Of a stretch of 64,000 nucleotides of DNA, positions 38,087 through 46,712 are shown in pieces (the stretch's first letter is position 1; every line of letters starts with the position of its first letter). The stretch spans positions 10,664,001-10,728,000 of the forward strand of contig NZ_CP127295.1 of the NCBI RefSeq assembly GCF_030285665.1. The letters run 5' to 3'. The DNA is from Amycolatopsis mongoliensis. Lineage in GTDB: Bacteria; Actinomycetota; Actinomycetes; Mycobacteriales; Pseudonocardiaceae. The notes beneath the pieces were generated by a model. The model was not told where the DNA came from, did not search any database, and saw nothing but the letters and a program-made list of their open reading frames with translations. The position numbers and the translations under genes are program-made.

Positions 38087-39337
38087 ATGACTGCCGCCAG
38101 GAGTCTGCCCGCAGACGGCTACCCGCCCCCGCCCGAGCCGGGGCTGACGGCGGAAGAGGTCGTGGCGCGCGCGGAGCGCATCGCGGTCGATCTCGTCGAT
38201 CGCCAACAAGAAACGGAAGAGCGCGGGTACTACGGCCTCGACACACACAACGAGTTCCTCAACGCGGGCTTCTACCGCTTGCTCGTGCCGCGACGGTACG
38301 GCGGCTACGAGTTCGGCCTCGACACCTACCTGCAGGTGGTGGCCGCACTCGCCCGCGGTTGCGGCTCCACGGCCTGGATGTACACCTTCGGCGCCTCCCA
38401 CGCCCATGTCGCCGCGACCCTGTTCGGCCAGGCGGCGCAGGACGAGATGTTCGCGGGCGGCGACTTCATCTGCCCCGGCACGATCGGGCCGGTCGGGTTC
38501 GCCGAGCGGGCCGGGGACGGGGGCTGGATCGTCGACGGCACCCACCGCTACTGCTCCGGCTCCCCGTACGCCACCCACTTCATCGGCCACACGCTCGTGG
38601 CCGGCGCGGACGGCGAACAGCCCACCCCGATGATGTTCGTCCTGCCCCGCGACCGGTGGACGCGGCTGGAGGACTGGGGCGGGCAGCTGGGCCTCCGGGG
38701 CAGCGGTTCGCACAGCATCAAGATCGAGAAGGCACACATCCCGAGCCACTTCGCGCTGCCCGGAACGCACATCGGCCTGGTCTCCGTCGCGGACGGCGCG
38801 CCGGGACTGGAGCTGCACGGCAACACCATGTACGGCGGTGGCGTGCTGAGCATGATCCAGTTCCAGAACGGCGCACTGGCGACCGGCATGGTCGCCGGCG
38901 CCCTCGACATCTACACCCAGCTCATGCGCGACCGCACGACGATCTATCCACCAATCACCTCGCGCGCCCAGGACCCCGACTTCCAATACCACTTCGGCGA
39001 GGCCACCGGCCGCATCGCCACCGCACAGGCGGCCCTGGCGGACGGCGTGCGGCAGTGGCACGAAGCCGCCGCGCGCGGTTCGGCGGCGTTCACCCGTGAA
39101 GTGGACGTCAGGCTGTCGTTGATCAGCCGTGAAGCCGTCCGGCTGTCGTGGGCCGCGTTGTCCGAACACCTCTTCCCGACCGCCGGGTCGAGCGCGGTGC
39201 GGGTCGGTGAACGGCTCGAACGCATCTGGCGGGACATGTCCGCCCTGCAGAGCCACGCCGGGGTGAGCCTCTTCCTGGCCAAGGTTGCCAACCGGCAGCT
39301 GGCCGAACTGGTCTTCGACCTGGCGGGTGAGCGATGA
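38087..39337 (+). CDS. Acyl-CoA-dehydrogenase-fold flavin monooxygenase (HsaA/HpaH-C2 type)
   Basis: 416 residues. The N-terminal helical domain has [21 protein letters not shown] and [20 protein letters not shown]; the central beta domain contains [11 protein letters not shown] and [15 protein letters not shown]; the C-terminal helices include [20 protein letters not shown]. This pattern matches group D flavin monooxygenases that take FMNH2 or FADH2 from a separate reductase and hydroxylate phenols or similar substrates. ATG follows GAAGGGGATGAG. The stop overlaps the next gene (ATGA), so it works in one operon with an HpaB-type hydroxylase. No reductase gene is seen nearby. Confidence 0.85.
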   Translation: MTAARSLPADGYPPPPEPGLTAEEVVARAERIAVDLVDRQQETEERGYYGLDTHNEFLNAGFYRLLVPRRYGGYEFGLDTYLQVVAALARGCGSTAWMYTFGASHAHVAATLFGQAAQDEMFAGGDFICPGTIGPVGFAERAGDGGWIVDGTHRYCSGSPYATHFIGHTLVAGADGEQPTPMMFVLPRDRWTRLEDWGGQLGLRGSGSHSIKIEKAHIPSHFALPGTHIGLVSVADGAPGLELHGNTMYGGGVLSMIQFQNGALATGMVAGALDIYTQLMRDRTTIYPPITSRAQDPDFQYHFGEATGRIATAQAALADGVRQWHEAAARGSAAFTREVDVRLSLISREAVRLSWAALSEHLFPTAGSSAVRVGERLERIWRDMSALQSHAGVSLFLAKVANRQLAELVFDLAGER

Positions 39338-40878
39338 CCGAGTCCACGCGTCCGCTGACCGGGGCCGAGTACCTCGAGAGCCTGCGCGACGACCGCGAAA
39401 TCTACCTCTACGGCGAACGCGTCAAAGACGTCACCGCACACCCCGCCTTCCACAACCCGGCGAGGATGACCGCCCGCCTCTACGACGCCCTGCACGACCC
39501 CAAGCACCGCGACATCCTCACCACCGCCACCGACACCGGCGGGCCCGACGGCTACACCCACCGCTTCTACACCACTCCCCACAGCGCCGACGACCTCGTC
39601 GCCGACCAGAAAGCCATCGCGGAGTGGGCGCGGCTCAGCTACAGCTGGCTGGGCCGCAGCCCGGAGCACAAGGCGGCCTTTCTGGGGACGCTGAACGTGA
39701 ACGCCGACTTCTACAACCCCTTCGCCGACAACGCCCGACGCTGGTACCGCGAATCCCAGGAAAAAGTCCTCTACTGGAACCACGCGATCGTGCACCCACC
39801 CGTCGACCGCGACCGGCCACCCCACGAAGTCGCCGACGTGTTCATCCACGTCGAACGCGAAACCGATGACGGACTGATCGTCTCCGGCGCCAAAGTCGTC
39901 GCCACCGGCTCCGCCCTCACGCACTACAACTTCATCGCCCACACCGGGCTGCCGATCAAGGACCGCAAGTTCGCCCTGGTGGCCACCGTACCGACAGCGG
40001 CTCGCGGGTTGAAACTCATCTGCCGCCAGTCCTACGCGGCGGCGTCCACGCTCACCGGCAGCCCGTTCGACTACCCGCTCTCCTCCCGCATGGACGAAAA
40101 CGACACCATCCTGGTGATGGACAAGGTCCTCGTCCCGTGGGAGAACGTGTTCATCTACGGCGACGTCGTGAAGGTGGGGATGTTCGCCGGGCACTCCGGG
40201 TTCAACGCACGCGCCTGGTTTCACGGCTGCACCCGGCTCGCGGTGAAGTTCGAATTCCTCGCCGGCCTCCTCGCCAAAGCCTTGGAAATCACCGGCGTCA
40301 GCGACTTCCGCGGCGTCCAAGCCCGCCTCGGCGAAGTCCTCGCCTGGCGCAACCTCTTCTGGGGACTCTCCGACGCCGCCGCCCGCAACCCCGTCCCCTG
40401 GCGCAACGGCGCCGTACTCCCCAACCCGAACTACGGCATGGCATTCCGCTGGTTCTCCCAGCTCGGCTACGCCCGCATCCGCGAAATCGTCCTCCAAGAC
40501 GTCGCCAGCGGCCTCATCTACCTCAACTCCAGCGCACAAGACTTCCACAACGAAAACATGCGCCCCTACCTCGACAAATACCTCCGCGGCTCCCACGGCA
40601 TCGACGCCGTCCACCGCGTCAAAGTCATGAAACTCCTCTGGGACGCCGTCGGCACCGAATTCGGCGGCCGCCACGAACTCTACGAACGCAACTACACCGG
40701 AAACCACGAAAACACCCGCGTAGAGCTACTCCAGAGCCAACTCGCCGACGGACAACTCGACAGCTACAAACAATTCGTCGACAACTGCCTCGCCGAATAC
40801 GACCTCGACGGATGGACCGTCCCCGACCTCACCACCTTCGACCACCTCGGCAAGGCCGGCCGCGACCTCCTCAGCTGA
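39334..40878 (+). CDS. HpaB-type flavin-dependent hydroxylase, copy 1
   Basis: 514 residues, full length for the 4-hydroxyphenylacetate 3-hydroxylase/PvcC family. Family blocks: [60 protein letters not shown] (FAD loop), [28 protein letters not shown]. Such enzymes ortho-hydroxylate phenols, often tyrosine derivatives or carrier-bound aryl groups, using FADH2 from a partner reductase that is not in this window. It is a close paralogue of the gene at 57708. The 3' half uses C-ending and AAA/GAA codons more than the backbone genes, a sign of different origin. Confidence 0.9.
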   Translation: MTESTRPLTGAEYLESLRDDREIYLYGERVKDVTAHPAFHNPARMTARLYDALHDPKHRDILTTATDTGGPDGYTHRFYTTPHSADDLVADQKAIAEWARLSYSWLGRSPEHKAAFLGTLNVNADFYNPFADNARRWYRESQEKVLYWNHAIVHPPVDRDRPPHEVADVFIHVERETDDGLIVSGAKVVATGSALTHYNFIAHTGLPIKDRKFALVATVPTAARGLKLICRQSYAAASTLTGSPFDYPLSSRMDENDTILVMDKVLVPWENVFIYGDVVKVGMFAGHSGFNARAWFHGCTRLAVKFEFLAGLLAKALEITGVSDFRGVQARLGEVLAWRNLFWGLSDAAARNPVPWRNGAVLPNPNYGMAFRWFSQLGYARIREIVLQDVASGLIYLNSSAQDFHNENMRPYLDKYLRGSHGIDAVHRVKVMKLLWDAVGTEFGGRHELYERNYTGNHENTRVELLQSQLADGQLDSYKQFVDNCLAEYDLDGWTVPDLTTFDHLGKAGRDLLS

Positions 40879-40902
40879 ACACCGGCCGAGCCGGTCCCCC
40901 GC

Positions 40903-40946
40903 CGCCAACGGATTCGACGGGCGCGTGCCCGTCGAATCCGTTGGCG
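40903..40946. terminator. Perfect 20-bp-stem terminator after hpaB copy 1
   Basis: CGCCAACGGATTCGACGGGC and its exact complement flank GCGT. It separates the hydroxylase pair from the thiosugar unit, so the latter probably has its own promoter in 40947-41133. Confidence 0.85.
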
Positions 40947-41133
40947 TGCGAAAAAACCGCACCGGCAGGCACGCATGCTCGAAGTTGCCCGTACGTCCGC
41001 CGCGCCACCATGCTTCTCCACGCGAAACCCCTGCCGGAAATTCGACTGCAACGGCGTGATTCGCGACCTGGCCCGACACCTGGAGACCAGGGTGGTCGGC
41101 GTTCGTCCGGCGCCGTAGACAAGGGAGTCTGTT

Positions 41134-41910
41134 GTGGGCACAATCCATGATCTGAAAGTCGCACGCAGCGAAGAACCGTGGCTGACCATCGGCGACGCCG
41201 AATTTCGTTCACGGTTGATCGTCGGGATCGAGCAGTACGATTCGGTGACGGATGTCAAGAACGTGCTCGAGGCGACCGACGCCGACGTATTCATCACGAC
41301 CGTCGACCCGGACAGCCGGCGCTCCAGCCTGCTGCTGTCGGACCTCGATGAAGCGCTGCCGCTGGACCAGTTCGTGTGGATCGGCACGACGTCGTTTTCC
41401 CGGTCGAAGGAGAGCGCGCTACGGACCGCCCGGATCCTGCACGATTCACTGGGAATCGACATTCTGAAGCTCGACGTGCGCGGCGAGGACAACACGCCGG
41501 ACAATCGGCAGACGGTCGAGGCCGCAGCCGAACTACGCGCGCGCGGCACGCACCTGCTGCCGTTCATCCTGCCCGACCTCGGCGTCGCCCGGGAACTGGT
41601 GGACCTCGGGTGCTCGGCTCTGCGAGTGATGGCCGCCCCCGTAGCCTCCGGTCGCGGTATCGTCGACCCGGCGCCGATTCGCGCCATTATCGAGCAGTGC
41701 GACATCCCCGTCATCGTGGAAGGCGGTCTGGGCAGCGCGAAACACGTAGCGCTCGCCATGGAACTGGGTGCCGCCGCCACACTGGTCAACACTGCCCTGG
41801 TACGCGCGGGCAACCCGCTCAAGATGGCCAAGGCCATGCGTCACGCCGCCACGGCCGGCCGACTGGCCTACGAGTCCGTTCCCATGGCCGGAGACGCAGT
41901 GGCGGCGTGA
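41134..41910 (+). CDS. ThiG-like 2-thiosugar synthase (BexX-like)
   Basis: 258 residues, a ThiG-fold TIM barrel. LTIGDAEFRSRLIVGIEQY opens as in ThiG; Lys112 in ILKLDVRGED aligns with the lysine that forms a Schiff base with the sugar in ThiG and BexX. The phosphate end has VMAAPVASGRGI, PVIVEGGLGSAKHVALAMEL and TLVNTALVRAGNPLKMAKAM. No other thiamine gene (thiO, thiS, thiF, thiE) is nearby, and the partner genes are an exporter and a GT20 enzyme, so 2-thioglucose-6-phosphate synthesis as in BE-7585A is more likely than thiazole synthesis. A sulfur-carrier protein and its activating enzyme must come from elsewhere. GTG start after AAGGGAG. Confidence 0.85.
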   Translation: MGTIHDLKVARSEEPWLTIGDAEFRSRLIVGIEQYDSVTDVKNVLEATDADVFITTVDPDSRRSSLLLSDLDEALPLDQFVWIGTTSFSRSKESALRTARILHDSLGIDILKLDVRGEDNTPDNRQTVEAAAELRARGTHLLPFILPDLGVARELVDLGCSALRVMAAPVASGRGIVDPAPIRAIIEQCDIPVIVEGGLGSAKHVALAMELGAAATLVNTALVRAGNPLKMAKAMRHAATAGRLAYESVPMAGDAVAA

Positions 41911-41914
41911 CTCG

Positions 41915-43129
41915 ATGAAAACGCGTCAAGCCCAGGCCCGCTCCTCGCTCCCGGGCGAGACCAGGCAACGGCGCCGGGCGCTCGCCCTGCTGGCGGTGGC
42001 GACGGCGATCGGGAGCACCGGCCTCGCCGCCGGCGGCACGGCGGGCGCTCTGCTGGCGGTGGACATCGCGAAAGCGCAGGCGATGGCGGGTGTCCCGCTG
42101 GGACTGCTCGTCCTGGGCTCCGCCGCCGGCGCACCGATGCTCGCCCAGCAGGCGGCGATCGGCCGCCGGGTGCGGGGACTGGCGCTGGGCTACGCCGTCG
42201 GTGTGGCCGGTGCGGTGGTCGTGGTCCTGGCCGCGCTGTGGCAGAACCTGCCCCTTCTCCTCGCCGGCAGCTTCTTCCTCGGCGTGGCGAACTCAGCCGT
42301 GTTCATGTCGCGGTACGCGGCCATGGACACGGCCACCGCCGGCACCCGGGGCCACGCGATCGGCGTGGTCTTCGCCGCCACGGCGCTGGGCGCCATCGTC
42401 AGTCCCACCCTGCTCGGCCCGAGCGGGGCCGTGGCGAGGGCGATGGGCTTGCCACCCCTGGCCGGGCTGTATCTGGCGGCCGTGCTCGCGTTCGGCTTCG
42501 CAGCGGCGCTGCTCGCCACCCGGTCCGGGACGCTCGGGCCGCGGCCCGAGCCGGGGTACGGCTTCGTGGCCGTCCTCGCCGACACAGTGCGCCGCCGGGC
42601 GGCGGTCACCGCCGTCGGCGTCCTGGCCGCGACGAACTTCGTCATGGTCGGGGTCATGACCATCGCGCCGGTCCACCTCACCGAACACGGGCATTCGCTG
42701 GGCCAGGTCGGCGCCATCGTCGCGTTGCACGTCACCGGCATGTTCGCGGTGGCGCCCCTGACGGGGTTGCTGGCCGACCGGAAGGGGCCGGCGGGGGTGG
42801 CCCGGCTGGGCGGCCTGCTACTGGCCGTCGCCATGGTCATCGGCCTGTTCGTCGAACGCTCCGGCGCCCTCGTGATGACGGTCCACCTCCTCGTCCTCGG
42901 CGTCGCCTGGAACTGCGGAGTCGTCGGCGGCAGCACGCTGCTCGGCACTGCCGTCCCCGCCGAAACGCGGCCTCATGTGGAGGGCATCGCGGAAGTGATG
43001 ATGGGGCTCGCCGCGGCCACCGCGGGGCCGCTGTCCGGCCTCGTGGCCGAGTTCGGCGGCTACCCGGCCTTCTGCCTCATCGGCACACCGGCTGCCGTTT
43101 TCCTTTTCCTCAGGAGGATTCCCTCGTGA
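41915..43129 (+). CDS. MFS transporter in the thiosugar unit
   Basis: 404 residues with about 12 hydrophobic segments, beginning ALALLAVATAIGSTGLAAGGTAGALLAV. GLLADRKGPAGVARLGGLL is a motif A-like loop in the second half. The ATG is 4 bp after the ThiG-like stop and the stop overlaps the GT20 start, so the three genes are almost certainly co-translated. It may export the thiosugar product or intermediate. Confidence 0.85.
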   Translation: MKTRQAQARSSLPGETRQRRRALALLAVATAIGSTGLAAGGTAGALLAVDIAKAQAMAGVPLGLLVLGSAAGAPMLAQQAAIGRRVRGLALGYAVGVAGAVVVVLAALWQNLPLLLAGSFFLGVANSAVFMSRYAAMDTATAGTRGHAIGVVFAATALGAIVSPTLLGPSGAVARAMGLPPLAGLYLAAVLAFGFAAALLATRSGTLGPRPEPGYGFVAVLADTVRRRAAVTAVGVLAATNFVMVGVMTIAPVHLTEHGHSLGQVGAIVALHVTGMFAVAPLTGLLADRKGPAGVARLGGLLLAVAMVIGLFVERSGALVMTVHLLVLGVAWNCGVVGGSTLLGTAVPAETRPHVEGIAEVMMGLAAATAGPLSGLVAEFGGYPAFCLIGTPAAVFLFLRRIPS

Positions 43130-44559
43130 AACTGCTGACGCTCAGTAACAGCTGCCCCCGGTGGGACGACGGCGGGCTGCTGCCGCGCTCACCGGGCGGG
43201 CTCGTCCCGATGCTCATCGCACTGCTCTCCGAACACGGCGGGCACTGGGTCTTCACCGCGCCTCCCGGCAGCCCGCCGGCCGGCTCCGTGTCCCTGAACG
43301 GCGGAGTCCGGCTGCATCCGCTGGACCTGGCCGAGGACGTCCGGCAACAGCACTACGACACCGTGTCCATCGGATTACTGCTCGGATTGCTGCACTACCT
43401 GCACGACACGTCCAGGCAACCGGTCGTCGACAGCGACATGGTCGACGCCTGGACGGGATACGAGGCGGTCAACCGGACTTACGCGAACCGGCTGGGCGAG
43501 CTGGCAGGCAACTCCGCGGACGAACTGGTGCTGATCAACGACCCGCACCTGATGCTGGTGCCGGAGTTCTACGCCGCACAGGGCGAACGCGCGAACCGGC
43601 TGGCGTACTTCCTGGGCACGCCGTGGTGCGAGCCGGACTACTTCTCGATCCTGCCGGCCTGGATGCGCACGAAACTCCTGGAGAGCCTGTTGCAGTGCGA
43701 CGTCGTGGGTTTCCACGCGGGCCGCTGGGTGGACGCCTTCCTCGCCTGCTGCCGGCGGTACCTGCCGGACGTCACGATCGACGGCTGGACGGTCGGTCAC
43801 CGGGGGCGGACGACGCGGATGGTCGCCGTGCCGTTCCCGCTCGACGTGGACGCGGTGGAGCGGGTGCGCCGGGAGCCCGCGACCGCTCGCTGGCAGGGCC
43901 GGCTCGCCGAGCTCGCCGGGGGCCGGCGGATCCTGACCCGGGCCGACCGGCTGGACCTCTGGAAGAACATGACCCGGGGTTTCCTGGCCTACGAGGCCAT
44001 GCTGGAACGGCGTCCCGAGCTGGCGGGCGAATGCTGGTTCGCGTCCATCGCGACCGTGCCCAGCCGGGCGGCCGCCCGGCACGACGCGTACCGCGTGGAG
44101 AACGAGGCGATCGTGCGGCGGATCAACGAACGCTTCGGCAGCCCGGACCGGGAGGCGGTCTCGCTGATCTACCCGGGGACCGGCGGCGACTCGCGCAACA
44201 GCGTCATCGCAGCGCTCGGCATGTGCGACGCTGCGCTGGTCAACTCCACCTATGACGGTCTCAACCTCTTCGCCAAGGAAGCGGCTCTGCTCCTTCCCGA
44301 CTCCGCGTCGCTCCTGCTGTCGGAGAACGCCGGCGTGTACGAGCAGCTCGGTCGGTTCGCCGTCCCGATCGATCCGTTCGACATCGGCGGGACGAGCACG
44401 GCGATGGAAGCCGCGCTCGGCGGGCGGAGCACACGAGCGGACGGGGCCGCCGGACGCCGGACGCTGCTCCGTGCGGAGAGCGCGGGCCGATGGCTGGAGG
44501 CGGTGTTCGCCCCGGCGGGCTTCCCGGGGGCAACGGGCCAACTCGGTATCGCCGTCTGA
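43126..44559 (+). CDS. GT20 glycosyltransferase, trehalose-6-phosphate-synthase-like (BexG2-like)
   Basis: 477 residues of the OtsA/GT20 fold. Seen in order: glycine loop RSPGGLVPML (residue 21 on), NDPHLMLVPEF with Asp139 in place of the usual HDYHL, TRADRLDLWKN with Arg275 and Lys280 matching the nucleotide-diphosphate-binding pair of OtsA, and VNSTYDGLNLFAKE near 373-385 for the donor ribose/acid loop. TPS, VldE/ValL pseudoglycosyltransferases and BexG2 share this fold. With the ThiG-like gene beside it, coupling of 2-thioglucose-6-phosphate to a nucleotide sugar is the best guess. GTG start follows CAGGAGG. Confidence 0.85.
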   Translation: MKLLTLSNSCPRWDDGGLLPRSPGGLVPMLIALLSEHGGHWVFTAPPGSPPAGSVSLNGGVRLHPLDLAEDVRQQHYDTVSIGLLLGLLHYLHDTSRQPVVDSDMVDAWTGYEAVNRTYANRLGELAGNSADELVLINDPHLMLVPEFYAAQGERANRLAYFLGTPWCEPDYFSILPAWMRTKLLESLLQCDVVGFHAGRWVDAFLACCRRYLPDVTIDGWTVGHRGRTTRMVAVPFPLDVDAVERVRREPATARWQGRLAELAGGRRILTRADRLDLWKNMTRGFLAYEAMLERRPELAGECWFASIATVPSRAAARHDAYRVENEAIVRRINERFGSPDREAVSLIYPGTGGDSRNSVIAALGMCDAALVNSTYDGLNLFAKEAALLLPDSASLLLSENAGVYEQLGRFAVPIDPFDIGGTSTAMEAALGGRSTRADGAAGRRTLLRAESAGRWLEAVFAPAGFPGATGQLGIAV

Positions 44560-44688
44560 CCGCGGCCCGTGCGGCCGGTGGACGGCGTTTCTCCGTCGTA
44601 GCTCACCACCGAGGGGAACCTCCTGCCGAATGCGGTGTTCCGGTCGCGGGCTGGAACCGTGCCGCTGCCGTTCGTTAGCGTTGGCGGC
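44560..44688. promoter_or_regulatory. Spacer before the FAD-linked oxidase
   Basis: 129 bp. The sequence TTCGTTAGCGTTGGCGGC directly before the ATG at 44689 has a TTAGCGT that could be a -10 element of a leaderless transcript; no Shine-Dalgarno-like sequence is present. Confidence 0.4.
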
Positions 44689-46092
44689 ATGGGATCCCTC
44701 CTCGATGACCTCCTGGCCGTGTTGCCCGCCGACCGGGTGCTGACCGATCCGGATCTGCTGTCCGGCCACGCGCGGGACGAGGCCGATCTGTGCCCGGCCG
44801 GCACGCCGCTCGCCGTGGTGCGCCCCCAGGACACCGCCGAAGTCGCCGCCACGGTCCGCGTAGCCGCCGCCCATGAGGTTCCGGTCGTTCCGCAGGGCGC
44901 GCGGACCGGACTCACCGGTGCGGCCAACGCGACCGACGGCGCCCTGGTCGTTTCGCTGACGGGGTTGAACCGCATCCTCGAAATCGACCCCGCGGAGCGG
45001 ATCGCGGTCGTCCAGCCGGGGGTGGTCAACGCGGAACTGCGCCGGGCTGTGGCCAAGGAAGGGCTCGCCTACCCGCCGGACCCGGGCTCCTGGGAGTCCT
45101 CGACGATCGGCGGCAACGTCTCGACCGACGCGGGTGGGATGTGCTGCGTCAAGTACGGCGTCACCGGCGAGTACGTGCTCGGGCTGGAGGTCGTGCTGGC
45201 CGACGGCGAGATCCTGCGCTGCGGCCGCCGGACCGTGAAGGGTGTCGCCGGCTACGACCTGACGCGGCTGTTCGTGGGTGCGGAGGGCACGCTGGGGATC
45301 ATCACCGAAATCACCGTCCGGCTGCGGCCCGCGCCCCGGGAGGCCCGGACGCTCGTGGCGGTCTACCCGACGATGGCGACCGCCGGTCAGGCCGTGTCTT
45401 CGGTGATCGCCGCCGGACACGTGCCGAGCATGCTGGAGCTGCTCGACCGCACGCACCTCCGGGCGATCGAGGCCTACCGGCCGATGGGCCTGGACACCGA
45501 GGCCGCGGCGATGCTACTCGTCGCGCTCGACACCGGCGACGAAGCCGGCGCCGAACTCGAACAGATCGCCGAGCACTGCCGGACGGCCGGGGCGAGCGAA
45601 CTCTACGTCGCCGGCGACGCGGCCGAGGCCGAGGCACTGACCGCTGCCCGCCGGCTCGCCCACCCGGCAATGGAACACCTCGCGACGCAGACTTTCCCGG
45701 ACGGCCGGGGCGGTCTGATCGTGGACGACGTCGCGGTGCCGCGGTCCCGGATCGTCGAGCTCGTGACCGGCGTCGAGGAGATCTCCGCCCGGCACGACGT
45801 CCTCGTGGGCGTCGTCGGCCACGCCGGCGACGGGAACCTCCATCCGGTCATCGTGGTCGACCTGGCCGACAGTTCCAGTTTGGACCGTGGACGGCTGGTG
45901 TTCGACGAGATCATGCGGCTGGGCCTGGCTCTGGGCGGTACCTGCACGGGCGAGCACGGTGTCGGGTTGCTCAAGCGGGACTGGCTCGCCGAGGAGCTCG
46001 GCCCCGTCGGCGTGCGGCTGCACCGGGCCCTCAAGACCGCGCTCGACCCGGCCGGAATCCTCAACCCCGGCAAGGTGATCGCGCCGGGCTGA
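44689..46092 (+). CDS. FAD-linked oxidase, GlcD/D-2-hydroxyacid dehydrogenase family
   Basis: 467 residues. FAD_binding_4 domain: VPQGARTGLTGAANATDGAL, WESSTIGGNVSTDAGGMCC, TVKGVAGYDLTRLFVGAEGT. C-terminal FAD-oxidase domain: VGHAGDGNLHP (histidine for hydroxyacid oxidation) and GTCTGEHGVGLLKRDWL. Such enzymes oxidise D-2-hydroxyacids (lactate, glycolate, mandelate type) to 2-oxoacids. The ATG at 44689 matches the family start; the frame is open further upstream. It is followed at once by an aminotransferase remnant, hinting at a former hydroxyacid-to-amino-acid route. Confidence 0.88.
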   Translation: MGSLLDDLLAVLPADRVLTDPDLLSGHARDEADLCPAGTPLAVVRPQDTAEVAATVRVAAAHEVPVVPQGARTGLTGAANATDGALVVSLTGLNRILEIDPAERIAVVQPGVVNAELRRAVAKEGLAYPPDPGSWESSTIGGNVSTDAGGMCCVKYGVTGEYVLGLEVVLADGEILRCGRRTVKGVAGYDLTRLFVGAEGTLGIITEITVRLRPAPREARTLVAVYPTMATAGQAVSSVIAAGHVPSMLELLDRTHLRAIEAYRPMGLDTEAAAMLLVALDTGDEAGAELEQIAEHCRTAGASELYVAGDAAEAEALTAARRLAHPAMEHLATQTFPDGRGGLIVDDVAVPRSRIVELVTGVEEISARHDVLVGVVGHAGDGNLHPVIVVDLADSSSLDRGRLVFDEIMRLGLALGGTCTGEHGVGLLKRDWLAEELGPVGVRLHRALKTALDPAGILNPGKVIAPG

Positions 46093-46095
46093 GCG

Positions 46096-46501
46096 CAACC
46101 GAGGAGACGGCCCGGCTGACCGCGATCAAGAGCACGGTGACCGGGAACACCTCGCCGCTGTCGCAGGCCGCCATCGGCGGCGTGCTCGTCGAGTCCGGCC
46201 GCAGCCTGCGTGCCGCCAACCGCGACAAGATCGCGTTCCACCGGAACACCATGCGGACTCTGCGAGGAAGCGCAGCGTGCGGTGGAACGTGCCGAACGGC
46301 GGGTTCTTCGCGGTCGCGGACGTGCCGTTCCGAGCCGGCGAGAAGCTGTTCGAGCTCTCCGCGGAGCAGTCCCGCGTCCGGTGGACTCCGATGAAAATCT
46401 GCTACTCCGACGGCGGCCACCACGCACTGCGGCCGTCCTGCAGCTGGTGTCGCGCGTTGCAAGGTGTTCGACGTTCGGGGCGGCGGGAACCTGCGTCATG
46501 A
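46096..46501 (+). pseudogene. C-terminal remnant of a class I/II PLP aminotransferase
   Basis: Two frames read as the end of an aminotransferase of the aromatic/dihydroxyphenylglycine transaminase type. First: RLTAIKSTVTGNTSPLSQAA, GGVLVESGRSLRAANRDK, FHRNTMRTL. Second, from 46277: VRWNVPNGGFFAVADVPFRA, SRVRWTPMKICY and ALRPSCSWC, which fits the substrate-arginine region. The N-terminal two thirds, including the PLP lysine, and about 15 residues at the frame switch are missing. Not functional. Confidence 0.7.
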
Positions 46502-46534
46502 GAGCCCGGCCCGTGCAGGCCCGGCCGCGATGCA

Positions 46535-46585
46535 GTGAATGACCCATTCACCTCGTCCGACGACATGAATGACTCATTCATGTCG
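46535..46585. terminator. Two tandem palindromic hairpins
   Basis: GTGAATG-ACC-CATTCAC (46535-46551) and CGACATGAATG-ACT-CATTCATGTCG (46561-46585), both perfect and sharing the ATGAATGA core, lie between convergent genes. Bidirectional terminator is the simplest reading. Confidence 0.7.
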
Positions 46586-46712
46586 CCGGACCAGCCGCCG
46601 CGACCCTCGGCAGATCCGGGTCCGATGCACCCGATGCCACCTTGGCGCGCAGGGCCGGGCCGCTGTCGACGAACCTCGGACGCGCGACACTGGCCTCAGG
46701 CGGCCGGCCCGG

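Noticed and set aside
38087..39337. True acyl-CoA dehydrogenase
   Set aside because: The catalytic glutamate context of acyl-CoA dehydrogenases is not evident, and the coupling to an HpaB-type hydroxylase fits the monooxygenase branch better.
41134..41910. Housekeeping thiamine thiazole synthase ThiG
   Set aside because: No thiO, thiS, thiF, thiE or TPP riboswitch is nearby, and the gene is fused in expression with an exporter and a GT20 gene. The rejection is provisional until a second thiG is found in the genome.
43126..44559. Ordinary trehalose-6-phosphate synthase
   Set aside because: The acceptor/donor loop HDYHL is changed to NDPHL, no trehalose phosphatase gene is adjacent, and its partner is the ThiG-like enzyme. 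A true OtsA role is less likely but not excluded.
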